From Bradyrhizobium quebecense (GTDB taxonomy: Bacteria > Pseudomonadota > Alphaproteobacteria > Rhizobiales > Xanthobacteraceae): DNA of 64,000 nucleotides. Under the pieces are notes generated by a model, which had not been told where the DNA came from, made no database searches, and worked only from the letters and a program-made list of their open reading frames with translations. The stretch is taken from assembly GCF_013373795.3 (NCBI RefSeq), contig NZ_CP088022.1, positions 868,001-932,000 on the forward strand, given 5' to 3'. The position numbers and the translations under genes were made by a program. Shown here one piece after another: positions 35,512 to 42,821 of the stretch. Each line of letters starts with the position of its first letter. Positions within the stretch are counted from its first letter, which is position 1.

Positions 35512-36426
35512 ATGACCCAGTTCAACGAAACCGAGCTCACCACAGCCGTCATCCGCAGCTTCGACCAGACGCCCGATCCGCGGGCCAAGTTCCTGCTGCA
35601 GGAACTGGTGAAGTCGCTGCACGATTATGTGCGCAAGACCGATCTCACCTTCGAGGAATGGGACCACGCCATCGGCTTCCTGACCCGCACCGGTCAGAAG
35701 TGCACCGACATCCGCCAGGAATTCATCCTGTTGTCCGACGTGCTCGGCGTGTCGATGCTGGTCGATGCGGTCAACCACAGAGATCGCGACGGCGCGACCG
35801 AGACCACCGTGCTCGGCCCGTTCTATGTCGGCGAGCACAAGGTGACGCCGCACGGCACCGACATCTCGGCAAGCCTGCCCGGCGAGCGCATGTTCGTGCA
35901 AAGCCGCGTCACCGATCTCGACGGCAAGCCGCTGGCCAATGTGCCGGTCGATATCTGGCACGCTGACGACGACGGGTTCTATGACTCGCAGAAGCCGAGC
36001 TATGCCACCGAAGGCCCGTCCTCGCGGGCGCGCTTCATCACCGATGCCGACGGCCGCTTCTTCTTCCGCACCATCGTGCCGTGCAGCTATCCGATTCCGA
36101 CCGATGGTCCGGTCGGGCAGATGATCACGCAGACCAACCGGCATCCGATGCGGCCGGCGCATGTGCACTTCCTGGTCAACGCCAAGGGCCATGAGCCGCT
36201 GATCACGCATGTGTTCGTCGAAGGCGACAAGTACATCGACTCCGATGTCGTGTTCGGCGTCAAGGACGAACTGGTCGCCAAGGTCGAGCGGCGCACTGAT
36301 CCTGTGATGCCCGACGGCCAGCGCTCGGATCGCCCGTGGAGCCTGATGACCTACGAATTCCACGTGAAGCCCGGCGGCGGAATGGCGCCCGCGCCGCTCG
36401 GCACCAAGGTCGCCGAAGACGCCTGA
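35512..36426 (+). CDS. Intradiol ring-cleavage dioxygenase (hydroxyquinol/catechol 1,2-dioxygenase type)
   Basis: The ATG at 35512 follows AAGGGA. The 304-residue protein has the N-terminal helical dimerisation domain (about 1-90) and the catalytic beta-sandwich. The Fe(III) ligands are Tyr157, Tyr193, His217 and His219, with the same spacing as Tyr164, Tyr200, His224 and His226 of catechol 1,2-dioxygenase. It opens catechol or hydroxyquinol between the hydroxyls. Its divergence from a serine hydrolase, and the absence of maleylacetate reductase or muconate genes nearby, leave the pathway open. Confidence 0.92.
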   Translation: MTQFNETELTTAVIRSFDQTPDPRAKFLLQELVKSLHDYVRKTDLTFEEWDHAIGFLTRTGQKCTDIRQEFILLSDVLGVSMLVDAVNHRDRDGATETTVLGPFYVGEHKVTPHGTDISASLPGERMFVQSRVTDLDGKPLANVPVDIWHADDDGFYDSQKPSYATEGPSSRARFITDADGRFFFRTIVPCSYPIPTDGPVGQMITQTNRHPMRPAHVHFLVNAKGHEPLITHVFVEGDKYIDSDVVFGVKDELVAKVERRTDPVMPDGQRSDRPWSLMTYEFHVKPGGGMAPAPLGTKVAEDA

Positions 36427-36576
36427 TCACTCTTGTCAGAACACTCTGCTCAATTCTTGTGCGGCGCATAATAATTGGGCGAATCGCATTTTTTGGCAGC
36501 GCGCAGAGACTCCGCGCGCGCTGCGGCAAGTTGCGCAAAACATTGCAATAAAATCAATTTTTGCACTGCGGTAGCT

Positions 36577-36592
36577 TGGCACAAGGCTTGAA
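36577..36592 (+). promoter_or_regulatory. Possible sigma-54 promoter of the nrt operon
   Basis: TGGCACAAGGCTTGAA matches the sigma-54 consensus at the -24 element (TGGCAC) and spacing, but the -12 element reads TTGAA instead of TTGCW. Nitrate uptake operons are often NtrC and sigma-54 dependent. An AT-rich dyad (TGCAA...TTGCA, 36544-36565) lies just upstream. Confidence 0.4.
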
Positions 36593-36660
36593 TGGTCAGG
36601 TGCCGACGCCATTGAAGCCGTCCCTCGAGGCCACCCCATCGGATTTCTGACGCCGCCAGA

Positions 36661-36688
36661 CCGGGGCCTCCCCGGTGCATGCCCTTTT
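36661..36688 (+). terminator. Possible attenuator hairpin in the nrt leader
   Basis: CCGGGG-CCT-CCCCGG forms a 6-bp stem (36661-36675) followed 10 nt later by TTTT. GAGGCC at 36627-36632 can pair with GGCCTC at 36665-36670, which would break this stem, so two mutually exclusive structures can be drawn. The T-run is weak. Confidence 0.35.
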
Positions 36689-36725
36689 GCGCCCTGCGCG
36701 CGTCGCCACCCGATGAACGGTGCTC

Positions 36726-36762
36726 GACGCAAAGACGCAACACCGTGACGCAACGACGCAAA
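36726..36762 (+). repeat. Tandem GACGCAA octamers at the nrtA ribosome-binding region
   Basis: Four octamers occur as two pairs: 36726-36733, 36734-36741, then a 5-nt gap, 36747-36754, 36755-36762. The order is GACGCAAA, GACGCAAC, GACGCAAC, GACGCAAA. The last one overlaps the AAAGGA ribosome site 6 bp before the ATG. Confidence 0.6.
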
Positions 36763-36771
36763 GGACGACCG

Positions 36772-38088
36772 ATGACCAAGCCCAGCAACACGCCCCGAGG
36801 CCGCGCGATCAGCCGTCGCCAGCTCCTGAAGGCAACCGGCGGCGCCGCCGCGCTGCTCGCCGCAGCGAAGCTCAATTTCCCCGCTGGTGCATTCGCTCAG
36901 GGCGCGGGTCCGGAAGTGAAGGGCGCCAAGCTCGGCTTCATCGCGCTCACCGATGCCTCGCCGCTGTTCGTCGCCAAGGAGAAGGGCATCTTCGCCAAAT
37001 ACGGCATGCCTGATGTCGAGGTGCAGAAGCAGGCCTCGTGGGGCACCACGCGCGACAATCTCGTGCTCGGCTCCGAGGGCAACGGCATCGACGGCGCGCA
37101 TATCCTGACCCCGATGCCGTATCTGATCTCGGCCGGCAAGGTGACGCAGAACAATCAGCCGACACCGATGTACGTCATGGCGCGGCTCAATCTGAACGGT
37201 CAGTGCATCTCGGTCGCCAAGGAATATGCCGATCTCAAGGTCGGCATCGACACCACGCCGTTCAAGGCGGCGCTGGAGAAGAAGAAGGCCTCCGGCAAGG
37301 CGGTGAAGGCCGCGATGACCTTCCCGGGCGGCACGCACGATCTCTGGATCCGCTACTGGCTCGCCGCCGGCGGCATCGATCCCGACAAGGACATCGAGAC
37401 CATCGTGGTGCCGCCGCCGCAGATGGTGGCCAACATGAAGGTCGGCACGATGGATTGCTTCTGCGTCTGCGAGCCGTGGAATCTGCAGCTGATCCATCAG
37501 GAGATCGGCTACACCGCGATCACCACCGGCGAGCTCTGGGACAAGCATCCGGAGAAGTCGTTCGGCCTGCGCGCCGCCTGGGTCGACAAGAACCCGAAGG
37601 CCGCGAAGGCGCTGCTGATGGCGGTGATGGAAGCCCAGCAGTGGTGCGAGAAGGCGGAGAACCGCGAGGAGACCGCGGCGATCTGCGCCAAGCGGCAGTG
37701 GATCAACTGTCCGGTCGAGGACATCACCGACCGGATGAAGGGCAAGTTCGACTACGGCACCGGCCGGGTGGTCGAGAACTCGCCGCAGCAGATGCGGTTC
37801 TGGAAGGACAACGCATCCTACCCCTATCAGAGCCACGACCTCTGGTTCCTGACCGAGGACATCCGCTGGGGCAAGTACGAGGCGGGTTTCGACACCAAGG
37901 CGCTGATCGCCAAGGTCAACCGCGAGGATCTCTGGAAGGAAGCCGCCAAGGAGCTCGGCGTGCCGGCATCGGAGATTCCAGCCTCGACCTCGCGCGGCAA
38001 GGAGACCTTCTTCGACGGCAAGGTGTTCGATCCCGTCGATCCCGCCGCTTACCTGAAGTCGCTGTCCATCAAGCGTGTCGACGTCTGA
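36772..38088 (+). CDS. nrtA: Nitrate-type ABC transporter substrate-binding protein (NrtA/CmpA family)
   Basis: The ATG at 36772 follows AAAGGA. The 438-residue protein begins with a twin-arginine signal (SRRQLLKATGGAAALLAAAK) and continues with KLGFIALTDASPLFVAKEKGIFAKYGM, GTHDLWIRYWLAAGGIDP and VCEPWN, the anion-binding features of NrtA and CmpA. It captures nitrate or nitrite (bicarbonate is an alternative) in the periplasm for NrtBC. It heads a four-gene operon with a globin at the end, which fits nitrate assimilation with nitric oxide detoxification. Confidence 0.9.
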   Translation: MTKPSNTPRGRAISRRQLLKATGGAAALLAAAKLNFPAGAFAQGAGPEVKGAKLGFIALTDASPLFVAKEKGIFAKYGMPDVEVQKQASWGTTRDNLVLGSEGNGIDGAHILTPMPYLISAGKVTQNNQPTPMYVMARLNLNGQCISVAKEYADLKVGIDTTPFKAALEKKKASGKAVKAAMTFPGGTHDLWIRYWLAAGGIDPDKDIETIVVPPPQMVANMKVGTMDCFCVCEPWNLQLIHQEIGYTAITTGELWDKHPEKSFGLRAAWVDKNPKAAKALLMAVMEAQQWCEKAENREETAAICAKRQWINCPVEDITDRMKGKFDYGTGRVVENSPQQMRFWKDNASYPYQSHDLWFLTEDIRWGKYEAGFDTKALIAKVNREDLWKEAAKELGVPASEIPASTSRGKETFFDGKVFDPVDPAAYLKSLSIKRVDV

Positions 38089-38096
38089 TGTGAGTG

Positions 38097-38119
38097 GAGC
38101 CGCGCGCATCGCGCGGCTC
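38097..38119 (+). other. Intercistronic hairpin between nrtA and nrtB
   Basis: A perfect 10-bp GC stem (GAGCCGCGCG and its complement) with a CAT loop starts 9 bp after the nrtA stop and ends 28 bp before nrtB. Only three T follow. It may protect the nrtA mRNA or partly terminate transcription, giving more binding protein than permease. Confidence 0.7.
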
Positions 38120-38147
38120 TCCCTTTGACCACGGAGATTGTCTGTCA

Positions 38148-39050
38148 ATGTCGATGCCTGCCATGAAGACCGAAGTGTCAGCGGTGGCGATCCCGCAGGC
38201 CGCTGCCGCGGCGCCGGTCGTCACCATGACGCCAAAGCGCGCACCGCGCGCCGAGACCTACGCAAAGATGGCGAAGGAGACCGCGGCGCGTGTGGTGCCG
38301 CCGCTGATCGTGGTCGCGCTGCTGCTGGTGGTGTGGGAGCTGATCTGCCGGCGCGCCGGCTCCAGCCTGCCGCCGCCTTCCAAAGTGTTCAAGGACACCA
38401 GGGAGCTGATCCTCGATCCGTTCTTCGACAATGGCGGCATCGACAAGGGTCTGTTCTGGCACCTCTCCGCCAGCCTGCAGCGCGTCGCCTACGGCTATTC
38501 GCTGGCCGCGATCGCGGGCATCGCGCTCGGCACGCTCGTCGGCCAGTCGGTCTGGGCGATGCGCGGGCTCGATCCGCTGTTCCAGGTGCTGCGCACCATC
38601 CCGCCGCTCGCCTGGCTGCCGCTCTCGCTCGCCGCATTCCGCGACGGCCAGCCCTCGGCGATCTTCGTCATCTTCATCACCTCGGTGTGGCCGATCATCA
38701 TCAACACCGCGGTCGGCATCCGCAACATTCCGCAGGACTACTGTAACGTCGCTGCCGTGGTGCAACTCAATCCGCTGGAGTTCTTCACCAAGATCATGAT
38801 CCCGGCGGCCGCGCCCTACATATTCACCGGCCTGCGCATCGGCATCGGACTGTCCTGGCTCGCGATCGTCGCCGCGGAAATGCTGATCGGCGGCGTCGGC
38901 ATTGGCTTCTTCATCTGGGACGCGTGGAATTCCTCGCACATCAGCGAAATCATCCTGGCGCTGTTCTATGTCGGCATCATCGGCTTCGTGCTCGACCGCC
39001 TGATCGCGGGGCTGGGCAGGATCGTGACCCGCGGCACGGCTGCGAACTGA
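38148..39050 (+). CDS. nrtB: Nitrate-type ABC transporter permease (NrtB family)
   Basis: The 300-residue permease has an N-terminal cytoplasmic tail, about six helices, and the EAA loop AAVVQLNPLEFFTKIMIPAAAPYIFTGLRIGIGLSWLAIVAAEML typical of NrtB/SsuC/TauC proteins. The ATG at 38148 is chosen, with 38154 possible. It forms the membrane pore as a homodimer. It lies between nrtA and nrtC, with 10 bp to nrtC. Confidence 0.9.
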   Translation: MSMPAMKTEVSAVAIPQAAAAAPVVTMTPKRAPRAETYAKMAKETAARVVPPLIVVALLLVVWELICRRAGSSLPPPSKVFKDTRELILDPFFDNGGIDKGLFWHLSASLQRVAYGYSLAAIAGIALGTLVGQSVWAMRGLDPLFQVLRTIPPLAWLPLSLAAFRDGQPSAIFVIFITSVWPIIINTAVGIRNIPQDYCNVAAVVQLNPLEFFTKIMIPAAAPYIFTGLRIGIGLSWLAIVAAEMLIGGVGIGFFIWDAWNSSHISEIILALFYVGIIGFVLDRLIAGLGRIVTRGTAAN

Positions 39051-39060
39051 GGGACAAGTC

Positions 39061-39855
39061 ATGCAGGCTTATCTGAAGCTCGACCACATCGACAAGACCT
39101 TCACTCGCGGCAGCGCCACCACCGAGGTTCTGAAGGACATCAACCTGACGATCGAGAAGGGCGAATACGTCTCGATCATCGGCCATTCCGGCTGCGGCAA
39201 GTCGACTTTGCTCAACATCGTGGCGGGCCTCACCGGCGCCACCAATGGTGGCGTGCTGCTGGAGAACCGCGAGGTCAACGCGCCGGGGCCGGATCGCGCC
39301 GTCGTATTCCAGAACCACAGCCTGCTGCCGTGGCTGACCGTCTACGAGAACGTCAAGCTCGGCGTCGACAAGGTGTTTGCAAGGAGCAAGAGCAAGGCCG
39401 AGCGCGACGCCTGGGTGATGCACAATCTCAGTCTGGTGCAGATGGCGCATGCCAAGGACAAGCGGCCGAGCGAGATTTCCGGCGGCATGAAGCAGCGCGT
39501 CGGCATCGCGCGTGCGCTTGCGATGGAGCCGAAGGTGCTGCTGCTCGACGAGCCGTTCGGCGCGCTCGACGCGCTGACCCGGGCGCATCTGCAGGATTCG
39601 GTGATGGCGCTGCATCAGAAGCTCAGCAACACCATCCTGATGATCACCCACGACGTCGACGAGGCTGTGCTGCTGTCGGACCGCATCGTCATGATGACCA
39701 ACGGCCCGAGCGCGCGGATCGGTGAGGTGCTCGAGGTGCCCCTGGCGCGCCCGCGCAAGCGGCTCGAGCTCGCGACCAACCCCGGCTACCTGAAGTGCCG
39801 GCAGCGCGTGCTCGAATTCCTCTACGAGCGCCACAGCTTCGTCGAGGCGGCATGA
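39061..39855 (+). CDS. nrtC: Nitrate-type ABC transporter ATPase (NrtC/NrtD family)
   Basis: The 264-residue ATPase has Walker A GHSGCGKST, signature ISGGMKQRVGIARAL, Walker B VLLLDEPFGALD and switch ITHDVDEAVLLSDR. It lacks the C-terminal NrtA-like regulatory domain of cyanobacterial NrtC, so it is NrtD-like in architecture. It powers the NrtB dimer. Confidence 0.9.
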   Translation: MQAYLKLDHIDKTFTRGSATTEVLKDINLTIEKGEYVSIIGHSGCGKSTLLNIVAGLTGATNGGVLLENREVNAPGPDRAVVFQNHSLLPWLTVYENVKLGVDKVFARSKSKAERDAWVMHNLSLVQMAHAKDKRPSEISGGMKQRVGIARALAMEPKVLLLDEPFGALDALTRAHLQDSVMALHQKLSNTILMITHDVDEAVLLSDRIVMMTNGPSARIGEVLEVPLARPRKRLELATNPGYLKCRQRVLEFLYERHSFVEAA

Positions 39856-39887
39856 GCAGCGCCTCGCTTACGTGAGAGCCTTTTCTG

Positions 39888-39911
39888 CCTCGCCGCAATG
39901 GCGCGGCGAGG
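39888..39911 (+). other. Hairpin with hexanucleotide loop upstream of the globin gene
   Basis: CCTCGCCGC and GCGGCGAGG form a 9-bp stem around the loop AATGGC, 23 bp before the globin ATG. The loop has A at position 1 and G at position 4, the pattern of ANTAR-protein targets, but the second hairpin those targets need is not seen. It may also be a simple intercistronic structure. Confidence 0.5.
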
Positions 39912-39934
39912 AAGCAGCGTGCACGGAGGCACAC

Positions 39935-40360
39935 ATGACGGAAGACCAGGTCAACCTCGTCCAGCAGACCTTCGCCAAGGTCGCACCGATCTCGGAGCAG
40001 GCGGCAGTCATCTTCTACGACCGCCTGTTCGAGGTCGCGCCCGGCGTGAAGGCGATGTTTCCTTCTGACATGACCGAGCAGCGCAAGAAGCTGATGGGAA
40101 CGCTTGCCGTCGTCGTCAACGGATTGAGCAATCTATCGTCAGTGCTACCCGCCGCGAGTGCGCTCGCCAAGCGCCATGTCGGCTATGGCGCGAGGCCCGA
40201 GCATTATCCGGTGGTCGGCGGCGCATTGCTGTGGACCTTGGAGAAGGGCCTCGGCGAAGCCTGGACGCCTGACGTCGCCGCCGCATGGACCGCGGCCTAC
40301 GGCACGCTGTCCGGCTACATGATTTCGGAAGCCTATGGCGGCGCGCAGGCGGCGGAGTAG
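39935..40360 (+). CDS. Single-domain haemoglobin (globin family)
   Basis: The ATG at 39935 follows CGGAGGC. The 141-residue globin aligns with the haem domain of flavohaemoglobins: Tyr28 in VIFYDRLFE is the B10 tyrosine, Gln49 the likely E7 residue, and His81 in AKRHVGYGARPEHYPVVG the proximal F8 histidine. No reductase domain follows. This group binds oxygen and nitric oxide; the B10 Tyr/E7 Gln pair favours nitric oxide dioxygenation if an electron donor is available. Its place after nrtABC suggests protection from nitric oxide or nitrite by-products of nitrate use, as proposed for the Bjgb globin in another nitrate operon of B. diazoefficiens. Confidence 0.88.
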   Translation: MTEDQVNLVQQTFAKVAPISEQAAVIFYDRLFEVAPGVKAMFPSDMTEQRKKLMGTLAVVVNGLSNLSSVLPAASALAKRHVGYGARPEHYPVVGGALLWTLEKGLGEAWTPDVAAAWTAAYGTLSGYMISEAYGGAQAAE

Positions 40361-40425
40361 GGCAGTCGTCGTCGGCCCTCGCCGCACGAAATCAGTTCCG
40401 CTAGCAACTGAATATCCATCCCCGT

Positions 40426-40507
40426 CGTTGCGAGCGAAGCGAAGCAATCCATACCTCCGCTCGCCAAGATGTGGATTGCTTCGTCGCTGTCGCTCCTCGC
40501 AATGACG
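40426..40507. repeat. Dispersed inverted repeat, GCAATCC family, copy C
   Basis: GTCGTTGCGAGCGAAGCGAAG...CAATCCA and TGGATTGCTTCGTCGC...CTCGCAATGAC match copy B nearly base for base in both arms, with a different centre. It lies between the globin gene and the SMP-30 gene, marking the end of the nrt unit. Confidence 0.8.
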
Positions 40508-40555
40508 TACAGAACGATTTAAGGTCCACCCGCTCCGCCAACGGGTGAACCAATA

Positions 40556-41458
40556 ATGATGTTCCTGGAAACGCCGCCGAAACTGATCCCGACCGAAGTC
40601 TTCTCCGCCGTGCCGGCCGAATTCCGCCGCAAGGTGGTGAGCGAATGGGCCGACGCCAACCGGCCGGGCGCGGTGACTGACTGCTTCATCGAGGGACCGT
40701 CGTTCGATGCCGCCGGCAATCTCTACATCGTCGATATTCCATTCGGCCGCATCTTCAGGATTGCGCCGGACAGGTCATGGACGCAGGTCGCCGAATATGA
40801 CGGCTGGCCGAACGGGCTGAAGATCGATCCGATGGGCCGCATCCTGATCGCCGACTACCGGCACGGGCTGATGGAGCTCGATGCCAGATCGGGCGAGGTC
40901 ACGCCGCTGCTGCGCTCGCGCAATTCGGAATCGTTCCGCGGCTGCAACGATCTGCACATCGCCTCGAACGGCGACATCTACTTCACCGACCAGGGCCAGA
41001 CCGGGCTGCACGATCCGACCGGCCGCGTCTATCGCTTGAGAACCAGCGGGCAGCTCGACTGCCTGATCGACACCGGCATCAGCCCGAACGGCTTAGTGCT
41101 CGATCCGCACGAGGCGGTGCTGTTCGTCGCCATGACCCGCGACAATGCGGTGTGGCGCGCGCCGCTCATGAAGGACGGCAGCGTGTCCAAGGTCGGCCGT
41201 TTCTGCACGCTGTTCGGCCCGAGCGGACCCGACGGTCTGACGATAGACGGCGCCGGGCGGCTGTTTGTCGCGCACGCCTCGCTCGGCCACGTCTTCGTGT
41301 TCGCTCCAAACGGCGAGTGCATCGCGCGGATCAAGTCCTGCGCCGGCCAGAGCTGCACCAATGTCGCGATCGGCGGCGCCAACCGTGACCGGCTCTACAT
41401 CACGGAATCGGTGACGGGCACGGTGCTGGTCGCCGATATCAGCGGGCTGGACCGATAG
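40556..41458 (+). CDS. SMP-30/gluconolactonase-like beta-propeller protein
   Basis: The 300-residue protein has the SGL fold: IEGPSFDAAGNLYIVDIPFGRIFRI, NGLKIDPMGRILIADYRHGLMELD, FRGCNDLHIASNGDIYFTDQGQTG and GPDGLTIDGAGRLFVAHASLGHVF are blades of a six-bladed propeller with the acidic and Asn metal ligands of lactonases. The family hydrolyses sugar lactones or similar esters. No signal peptide is evident. Substrate unknown. Confidence 0.88.
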   Translation: MMFLETPPKLIPTEVFSAVPAEFRRKVVSEWADANRPGAVTDCFIEGPSFDAAGNLYIVDIPFGRIFRIAPDRSWTQVAEYDGWPNGLKIDPMGRILIADYRHGLMELDARSGEVTPLLRSRNSESFRGCNDLHIASNGDIYFTDQGQTGLHDPTGRVYRLRTSGQLDCLIDTGISPNGLVLDPHEAVLFVAMTRDNAVWRAPLMKDGSVSKVGRFCTLFGPSGPDGLTIDGAGRLFVAHASLGHVFVFAPNGECIARIKSCAGQSCTNVAIGGANRDRLYITESVTGTVLVADISGLDR

Positions 41459-41553
41459 CAGCTCGCTCGCGCGCCGGCGCCGGAACGAAGCGCGCTGTCG
41501 AACGCGACATGGCGGATGGAGCGGGGTGGTCGCATCGGCAACGTCCAGTTTTT

Positions 41554-41579
41554 TCGCTATATAAATTAAAATATAGCGC
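41554..41579. promoter_or_regulatory. ModE-box-like palindrome
   Basis: The arms CGCTATAT (41555-41562) and ATATAGCG (41571-41578) flank an 8-nt AT-only centre. This closely resembles the known ModE operator, TCGCTATATA-N6-TATATA(A/G)CGA. It sits between the convergent SMP-30 and ModE-like regulator genes, 41 bp from the regulator stop. No promoter is obvious here, so it may instead act as a hairpin. Confidence 0.55.
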
Positions 41580-41619
41580 GGCGGATCGCGACGAGTCCAG
41601 CCGCCAAGGCACAGGCTGA

Positions 41620-42705
41620 TCAGCGGTCGGAATGCATCTTGTCGAGAAAATCCTTCACGCCGCTGACAGCGCCGGTATTCGAGGCGACATAGCCGGGGAG
41701 TGCGCCCACGGCCTTGTGAAACTCGCTGCTCTTCATGATGTCGAGCACGCGCTGCATCGGCTCGGTCTCGAGGAACGCGCGCTTGCAGACGAAGAAATAG
41801 TCCTCCGTGAGCAGCCGGATGAAATCGAGCCCGAACTGCCGTGCGGCGGCCTCGACGCCAAAACTCGCGTCCGCCATGCCGCTTGCGACATAGGCGGCGA
41901 CCGCGGCATGGGTGAACTCCATGTGCTGGGCGCCATTGATCCGGCTTTGTGGGATCTTGTGCAGCGTCAGCAATTGATCGAACAGCAGCCGCGTGCCGGA
42001 ATCATGGTCGCGGTTGACGAAGCGGGCCTTGCGCTCGACCAGGTCCTTCAGCGAGGTGATCTTCAGCGGGTTGCCGCGCTTGACCATCAGGCCCATCTCG
42101 CGCGTGACGAAATTGATTACGCGGTCCTCACGCGGGTCGAGCCATTCCCGGCAGGCCTTGATGCCCCGCGCGCGCAGTTCGCCGTGTGGCAGATGCACGC
42201 CGGAGAGATCGCAGGCGCCCTGCGCCAGCGAGACCAGTGAGTTCTGGTTGCTGACGTAGCGGAGGTCGACGCCCACGCCGCCTTCGCGATCGAGGAACTC
42301 GCGCAGCTTGGACACGGCAAAGCCGTGGCTGGCATGAACCCGGATGACCTGCGGCCGCTGCGCGAGGAATGGTTTGATCTCGGTCACCAGTTCCTGCGCG
42401 AGGTTCTCGAGCTGCAATCCGAGTCGCGCCTGCATGCGCTCGCCGGCCCACACCAGCTTCTCGCCGAACGGCGTCAGCTTCGAGCCCTTGCCGCGCTGGG
42501 TCTCCACCAGCGGCACGCCGAAGAAGGTGGACCATTGCTCGATCAGGTTCCAGACATGGCGATAGGACAGATGCGCGTCGCTGGCGGCGCTGGTGATCTT
42601 CCCGGTCTTCCTGATCTCGTTGAGGATGCCGAGCATCACGACCGCGGTCTGCGGCGAGCTTCCTTTCCGGAAGCGCCAGACGGTCTCGATCTCGATCTGC
42701 AGCAT
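41620..42705 (-). CDS. Transcriptional regulator: ModE-like HTH plus periplasmic-binding-like domain
   Basis: I choose ATG at 42705 (MLQIEIETVWRFRKG); a GTG at 42717 is possible. The 361-residue protein has an N-terminal LysR/ModE-type winged helix (LGILNEIRKTGKITSAASDAHLSYRHVWNLIEQ, then RGKGSKLTPFGEKLV) and a C-terminal PBP_like domain (about 105-360, VIRVHASHGFAVSKLREFL) related to molybdate/tungstate-binding proteins. Regulators with this pairing are known to sense oxyanions or related ligands. It is divergent from an aldehyde dehydrogenase gene across a palindrome-rich gap, suggesting it controls that gene and itself. Confidence 0.87.
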   Translation of the reverse strand: MLQIEIETVWRFRKGSSPQTAVVMLGILNEIRKTGKITSAASDAHLSYRHVWNLIEQWSTFFGVPLVETQRGKGSKLTPFGEKLVWAGERMQARLGLQLENLAQELVTEIKPFLAQRPQVIRVHASHGFAVSKLREFLDREGGVGVDLRYVSNQNSLVSLAQGACDLSGVHLPHGELRARGIKACREWLDPREDRVINFVTREMGLMVKRGNPLKITSLKDLVERKARFVNRDHDSGTRLLFDQLLTLHKIPQSRINGAQHMEFTHAAVAAYVASGMADASFGVEAAARQFGLDFIRLLTEDYFFVCKRAFLETEPMQRVLDIMKSSEFHKAVGALPGYVASNTGAVSGVKDFLDKMHSDR

Positions 42706-42718
42706 CGTGGCCAACACC

Positions 42719-42736
42719 TATGAAGTCGACTTCATA
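42719..42736. promoter_or_regulatory. Perfect 18-bp palindrome TATGAAGTCGACTTCATA
   Basis: The palindrome lies 13 bp upstream of the regulator ATG and about 85 bp upstream of the aldehyde dehydrogenase. Overlapping GGTATACC (42741-42748) and CCTATAGG (42747-42754) palindromes follow. Together they look like an operator cluster for the divergent pair. Confidence 0.65.
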
Positions 42737-42821
42737 TCCTGGTATACCTATAGGCACAAGATATCATATTTACTGCGCATCATAGCCTCCTACGTTGAGT
42801 CATAACCCAGGAGGAAATATG

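Larger units (their letters stand above)
36427..36771. other. 345-bp regulatory region and leader of the nrt operon
   Basis: This gap contains, in order: an imperfect AT-rich dyad (36544-36565), a sigma-54-like promoter (36577-36592), a hairpin with loop ATTGAA (36605-36622), a GC hairpin with four T downstream (36661-36688), and four GACGCAA octamers before the start codon. If the promoter is right the leader is about 170 nt, long enough for attenuation control. No convincing upstream ORF is seen. Confidence 0.6.

Noticed and set aside
36543..36557. FixK/FNR box TTGC...TCAA before the nrt promoter
   Set aside because: The spacing is one base too long (7 instead of 6), so the match to the known 14-bp box fails.
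36436..38148. A 570-codon antisense open frame over nrtA
   Set aside because: It covers both nrtA and its leader, with composition typical of antisense frames in GC-rich DNA.
39888..39911. Intrinsic terminator ending the nrt operon before the globin
   Set aside because: The hairpin has no T-run on the plus strand and lies 23 bp before the globin start, so read-through or an RNA-level role is more likely.
41555..41578. The CGCTATAT dyad as a plain terminator
   Set aside because: The T-run lies on the wrong side for either gene (before the stem on the plus strand, As after it on the minus strand), and the arm sequence fits a ModE box better.
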